Shown: piece after piece, positions 45,647 through 47,615 of the stretch
How the letters are laid out: the number at the start of each line of letters is the position of its first letter
Position numbering within the stretch: the first letter of the stretch is position 1
Source: Pirellula staleyi DSM 6068
GTDB taxonomy: Bacteria > Planctomycetota > Planctomycetia > Pirellulales > Pirellulaceae
Assembly (NCBI GenBank): GCA_945875845.1
Contig: CAMCMB010000055.1
Coordinates: 1 to 47,615, forward strand
DNA length: 47,615 nucleotides
Direction: 5' to 3'
The notes under the pieces: model-generated
Database searches by the model: none
Told to the model about the DNA's origin: nothing
What the model saw: only the letters and a program-made list of their open reading frames with translations
Program-made: the position numbers and the translations under genes

Positions 45647-45740
45647 AGGGAACAAAGTGGTGCACCGAAGTCGCCGCCGGGGCCTTAAAAACTTTTTGAA
45701 TCGTGGTCTCCGGCGACATCGGTGACCACAGACGTTCGTC
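45647..45740 (+). repeat. attC-like site 1
   Basis: The left arm GGGAACAAAGTGGTGCACCG continues AAGTCGCCG; the right arm is CGGCGACATCGGTGACCACA then GACGTTCG. Reverse-complementing the right arm gives GTGGTCACCGATGTCGCCG, which equals the left arm except for one extra G (GTGGT-G-CACCGA) and one mismatch. An AAC near the left end and GTT near the right end sit where R'' and R' cores belong. The extra unpaired base in the left arm is an attC hallmark. The protease gene of cassette A ends directly to its right. Confidence 0.7.
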
Positions 45741-45741
45741 T

Positions 45742-46104
45742 TTAAGACAGCGTGCAGACTCTGTCCCTGTAGTTGATTCGCAGATCAACATTTGACAGCA
45801 AAGCAGTCCCAATCAGTGGGAGCCCGCCAACATTTTCAACTACTTGCACGGGAACGATCTGCTCCATCCATTCGGCAATACAGTAGTAACAACGTAATCG
45901 AGCTTTGGACCCGTCTGCGAGCACTGCGTCGGTGTCAGCTAAAACCCCAAGACCCAATCTTTCGATTTCAGATTTGGACATAACGAGATGACCGTCGAAA
46001 GCCGTGTCAATCCAAGCTTGAATTGACTTTCGCTGTCCCCTAGCATGGTTGGCGATTTGGACTTCCACCATTGCCCGATTCTCTTCGTCGATCCATGCCC
46101 TCAA
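45742..46104 (-). CDS. Clan AA (retropepsin-like) aspartic protease
   Basis: 120 residues, starting at TTG 46104, which overlaps the stop of its partner. IDTAFDGHLVMS carries the D-T-G/A active-site motif of single-domain aspartic proteases, which act as dimers. ADTDAVLADGSKARLRCYYCIAEW and GLPLIGTALLSNVDLRINY, the latter including the characteristic LIG..L, complete the small beta fold. Proteins of this type are common as small two-gene units with a partner like the one encoded just upstream and may act as toxin-antitoxin-like modules; the target is unknown. It lies inside the cassette between attC-like sites 1 and 2, in reverse orientation. Confidence 0.75.
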   Translation of the reverse strand: MRAWIDEENRAMVEVQIANHARGQRKSIQAWIDTAFDGHLVMSKSEIERLGLGVLADTDAVLADGSKARLRCYYCIAEWMEQIVPVQVVENVGGLPLIGTALLSNVDLRINYRDRVCTLS

Positions 46105-46337
46105 AATGACACTGCCCCAATATGAAAGGCTGCATCGCGTCCGATTCGAATTACAAACGGTATATGGTCGGGTTCCGCCTCACGAGCCGCTAAGGCTGCC
46201 TCCAAAAACGTAGGCCTTACAAAATGGCGTCGGGATTGGCTTACGATGGCGACATGTTGCCCGAGAAAGTCGCGTTCTAATGATTCCTTCAATTCCGTTT
46301 CGTACATCAACTTTGCGTCGTCTGCTGTCGTCGGCAT
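46101..46337 (-). CDS. Partner protein of the clan AA protease
   Basis: 78 residues from ATG 46337 (MPTTADDAKLMYETELKESLE); the longer frame extends into the attC-like site and is not used. YETELKESLERDFLGQHVAIVSQSRRHFV followed by ALAAREAEPDHIPFVIRIGRDAAFHIG is the pattern of a small family often encoded immediately before clan AA aspartic proteases in cyanobacteria and planctomycetes, as I recall it. The stop overlaps the protease start by four bases (TTGA), so they form a translationally coupled pair. Confidence 0.7.
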   Translation of the reverse strand: MPTTADDAKLMYETELKESLERDFLGQHVAIVSQSRRHFVRPTFLEAALAAREAEPDHIPFVIRIGRDAAFHIGAVSF

Positions 46338-46386
46338 GTTTGTACCTACTTGTTTGCTGCTGGAAGCTGGAGCCACCACAATTATC

Positions 46387-46480
46387 GACGAACAAAACGA
46401 TGCAGCCAAGCCCTCGATCAACCCTTTTTTGACTTTCGTTGAGTCTCATGCTCGGGCTGGCTGATCGCGATCTTTCGGAC
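46387..46480 (+). repeat. attC-like site 2
   Basis: The left arm is GACGAACAAAACGATGCAGC then CAAGCCC; the right arm is GGGCTGGCTGATCGCGATCT then TTCGG. The reverse complement of the right arm reads CGATCAGCCAGCCC, matching CGAT-G-CAGCCA-A-GCCC with the same extra G as in sites 1 and 3. The right core (CTTTCGG) departs from the usual GTT, so this site may be weakened. It lies 17 bases before the PIN gene. Confidence 0.65.
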
Positions 46481-46497
46481 ATTGAAAGGTAGTAAAA

Positions 46498-46968
46498 ATG
46501 CAAACAGTCTACCTTGAGACATCTGTAATTGGATATTTGGCATCTAGACGTAGTTCCGATTTAGTAGTTGCGGCGAACCAACTTTTGACGTTTGAATGGT
46601 GGACTGACCATCGGTCCAAGTTTGAGCTTTTTGCGTCTCAAGCGACGGTCGATGAATGTGCTGCTGGCGACGTCGTTGCTGCTCGCGAGCGTCTAGTGTT
46701 TCTCGATGGATTGCCGATACTTTTGGTCGATTCCCAGACGCTGGTTCTTGCCGAGGCCTTGATGAAGCATGTCGGACTGCCTGAGAAGGCAGGTGTTGAC
46801 GCGATCCACATTGTTACAGCCGCACAAAACAAGATCGACTATTTGCTTACTTGGAATTGCAAGCATATCGCAAATCCGTCGTTTCGACATAGAATAGACC
46901 AAGTACTATCGGATTACGGCTTTGCTTCCCCAGTCATTTGTACGCCGCAGGAGTTGCTTAATGTTTGA
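46498..46968 (+). CDS. PIN-domain protein (VapC-like toxin)
   Basis: 156 residues, ATG 46498 with AAAGGT upstream. VYLETSVIGYLASRRSSDL is the PIN N-terminus with the first acidic residue as Glu, QATVDECAAGD the second acidic site, KAGVDAIHIVTAAQNKIDYLLTWNCKHIAN the third and fourth with the usual TWN.KHI motif. Such proteins are Mg-dependent RNases. A short ORF that overlaps its 3' end by eight bases is a likely partner. Together they lie between attC-like sites 2 and 3, in the usual cassette orientation. Confidence 0.82.
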   Translation: MQTVYLETSVIGYLASRRSSDLVVAANQLLTFEWWTDHRSKFELFASQATVDECAAGDVVAARERLVFLDGLPILLVDSQTLVLAEALMKHVGLPEKAGVDAIHIVTAAQNKIDYLLTWNCKHIANPSFRHRIDQVLSDYGFASPVICTPQELLNV

Positions 46969-47182
46969 CGACCCAATTGTTGCTGAAACAAGATTGCAAC
47001 GGGATTGTTACGCCGCCTCGTTTGGGTACGATCTCACAAAGATCGTGGCAGACCTACAGGCGAGGCAAGGCAAGGACGGCAGACGAGTCGTTGATCGCCG
47101 GAAAAATGCCGAACAAAACGATGCACCCAACCCGCCGAACGTCGGTTTTACTGATGGTGCGTCTACTGCGGCGGCTGGGTGA
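46961..47182 (+). CDS. Short partner of the PIN protein
   Basis: 73 residues, ATG 46961 with GCAGGAG about seven bases upstream, inside the end of the PIN gene. DDPIVAETRLQRDCYAASFGYDLTKIVADLQARQ followed by GRRVVDR resembles small proteins regularly encoded after PIN genes of this type (pattern DPIV.E.R..R..YAA.F.YDL..I). The last 25 residues, from about KNAEQNDAPN, are translated from attC-like site 3, which also supplies the TGA stop. So the natural protein probably ended near residue 48 before cassette fusion, or the tail is tolerated. Confidence 0.7.
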   Translation: MFDDPIVAETRLQRDCYAASFGYDLTKIVADLQARQGKDGRRVVDRRKNAEQNDAPNPPNVGFTDGASTAAAG

Positions 47183-47198
47183 TCGTTGGTCGTTGAAC
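47108..47198 (+). repeat. attC-like site 3
   Basis: The left arm is GCCGAACAAAACGATGCACC then CAACC; the right arm is GGCTGGGTGATCGTTGGTCG then TTGAAC. The reverse complement of the right arm reads AACGATCACCCAGCC, matching AACGAT-G-CACCCAACC apart from the extra G and one mismatch. The right end GTTGAAC fits the R' core consensus GTTRRRY, and GCCGAAC is the left core. It is 91 bp long and the best-preserved of the three sites. Confidence 0.75.
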
Positions 47199-47279
47199 TA
47201 AACCGCTTCGCCTACGAGCCGCAGTGAGTCTTGTTTGCTCGCTTCTTTGCGGATCATTCTCGGCATCCTTGCCGAATGC

Positions 47280-47300
47280 ATTGGAGCTTCCTGCTCCAAT
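47280..47300. repeat. Small hairpin ATTGGAGC / GCTCCAAT
   Basis: Eight-base perfect arms separated by TTCCT. It lies between attC-like site 3 and the recombinase fragment. There is no T-run, so termination is uncertain. Confidence 0.55.
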
Positions 47301-47424
47301 CATCATGATCCTCTTCTTGCTATCTATCCCGATAACACTCGCGACCAACACCTTGCTCATACTCTATTTTGCCCGTTTGACGATTAAAGCGGTTAAATGA
47401 CTTGCGCTTTTTGTAACGATAAGC

Positions 47425-47615
47425 ATGCTGCTCCGCAATATGTCCCTTCGCACCATCGACTCCTAAACCTACCACGTCGATCGCTTCGCCAAGCATTTCG
47501 GCAAACAGCCTGAAGACCTTGGGCCAGAAGAGATTCGTGAGTTCCAACTCTGGATGATCCAAGTCAATAAATCTTCTTGGAGCCAGTTTAACCAGGCCGT
47601 TTGTGGCCTACGGTT
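47425..47615 (+). pseudogene. Tyrosine recombinase N-terminal fragment with in-frame stop (3' end outside window)
   Basis: From ATG 47425 the frame reads MLLRNMSLRTIDS, then TAA at 47464-47466, then TYHVDRFAKHFGKQPEDLGP, EEIREFQLWMIQVNKSSWSQ and FNQAVCGLR up to the window end. This is the SAM-like N-terminal domain of Xer/phage-type tyrosine recombinases (pattern RTI..Y..HV.RFA.HFG..P..LG.E.IR.FQL...SW..FNQ.VCALR). A tyrosine codon changed to TAA would explain the break. It is not the typical integron integrase sequence. The catalytic domain would lie beyond the window. Confidence 0.65.

Overview
The window looks like chromosome of a planctomycete of the Pirellulaceae type. It carries a DUF1559 pseudopilin-like protein, a DUF1598 protein, a DUF1573 lipoprotein, a CxPxR sulfatase, a planctomycete-type cytochrome c fused to a propeller and an azurin-like domain, a PQQ-like propeller, and many short palindromic repeats between genes. 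Base composition looks close to balanced. No rRNA, tRNA or CRISPR array is visible.

Layout. 1-570: C-terminal half of a NitT/TauT-type substrate-binding protein. 780-1725: a 5'-truncated group II intron whose domain V/VI end survives. 1947-6060: a five-gene, partly overlapping, AT-richer cluster. It encodes a ten-cysteine secreted protein with a double-glycine leader motif, a secreted protein of unknown function, a membrane-anchored C39-peptidase-like protein, a DUF1573 lipoprotein and a DUF1559 protein. 6141-6600: a second group II intron scrap and a transposase scrap. 6727-16966: housekeeping genes (LL-diaminopimelate aminotransferase, AroE-like protein, zinc ribbon plus PQQ-like protein, nagB-nagA, RluB-like synthase with a long disordered tail, FabI-like reductase, rhodanese). 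16979-30482: isoaspartyl peptidase, a MacAB-like export operon whose adaptor ends in EF-hands, sulfatase, RluA-type synthase, DUF1598 protein, an FHA-GAF-AAA enhancer-binding regulator, and an orphan ABC ATPase. 30592-34361: a histidine kinase / response regulator / ligA run. 34599-43795: membrane protein, AtzG-AtzE-like pair, TerB-like and MaoC-like proteins, two TatA-type genes, a conserved hypothetical protein and the 1.1 kb-residue cytochrome c / azurin fusion. 44025-44712: a broken vapBC pair.

Two regions stand out. The first is the 1947-6060 cluster, where a putative GG-leader Cys-rich substrate sits beside a Sec-exported C39-like protease. I do not recognise this combination as a described system. 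The second is 45647-47198, which holds three attC-like folded sites about 92 bases apart in length and sharing an AACAAA..GRTGCASC left arm. They delimit two cassette-sized units: a clan AA aspartic protease pair in reverse orientation, and a PIN protein with a short partner. This looks like an integron cassette cluster without a visible integrase; a tyrosine recombinase fragment with a nonsense codon lies just beyond it at the window end.

The intergenic DNA is rich in small palindromic elements. Family A (about 240 bp, three copies) keeps complementary ends even where the end sequence has changed. Family B (about 122 bp, two copies) has terminal inverted repeats, and one copy is inserted inside a family A copy with a target duplication. 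Family C (about 80-100 bp, three copies plus arms) has one arm that supplies the last codons and stop of nagA.
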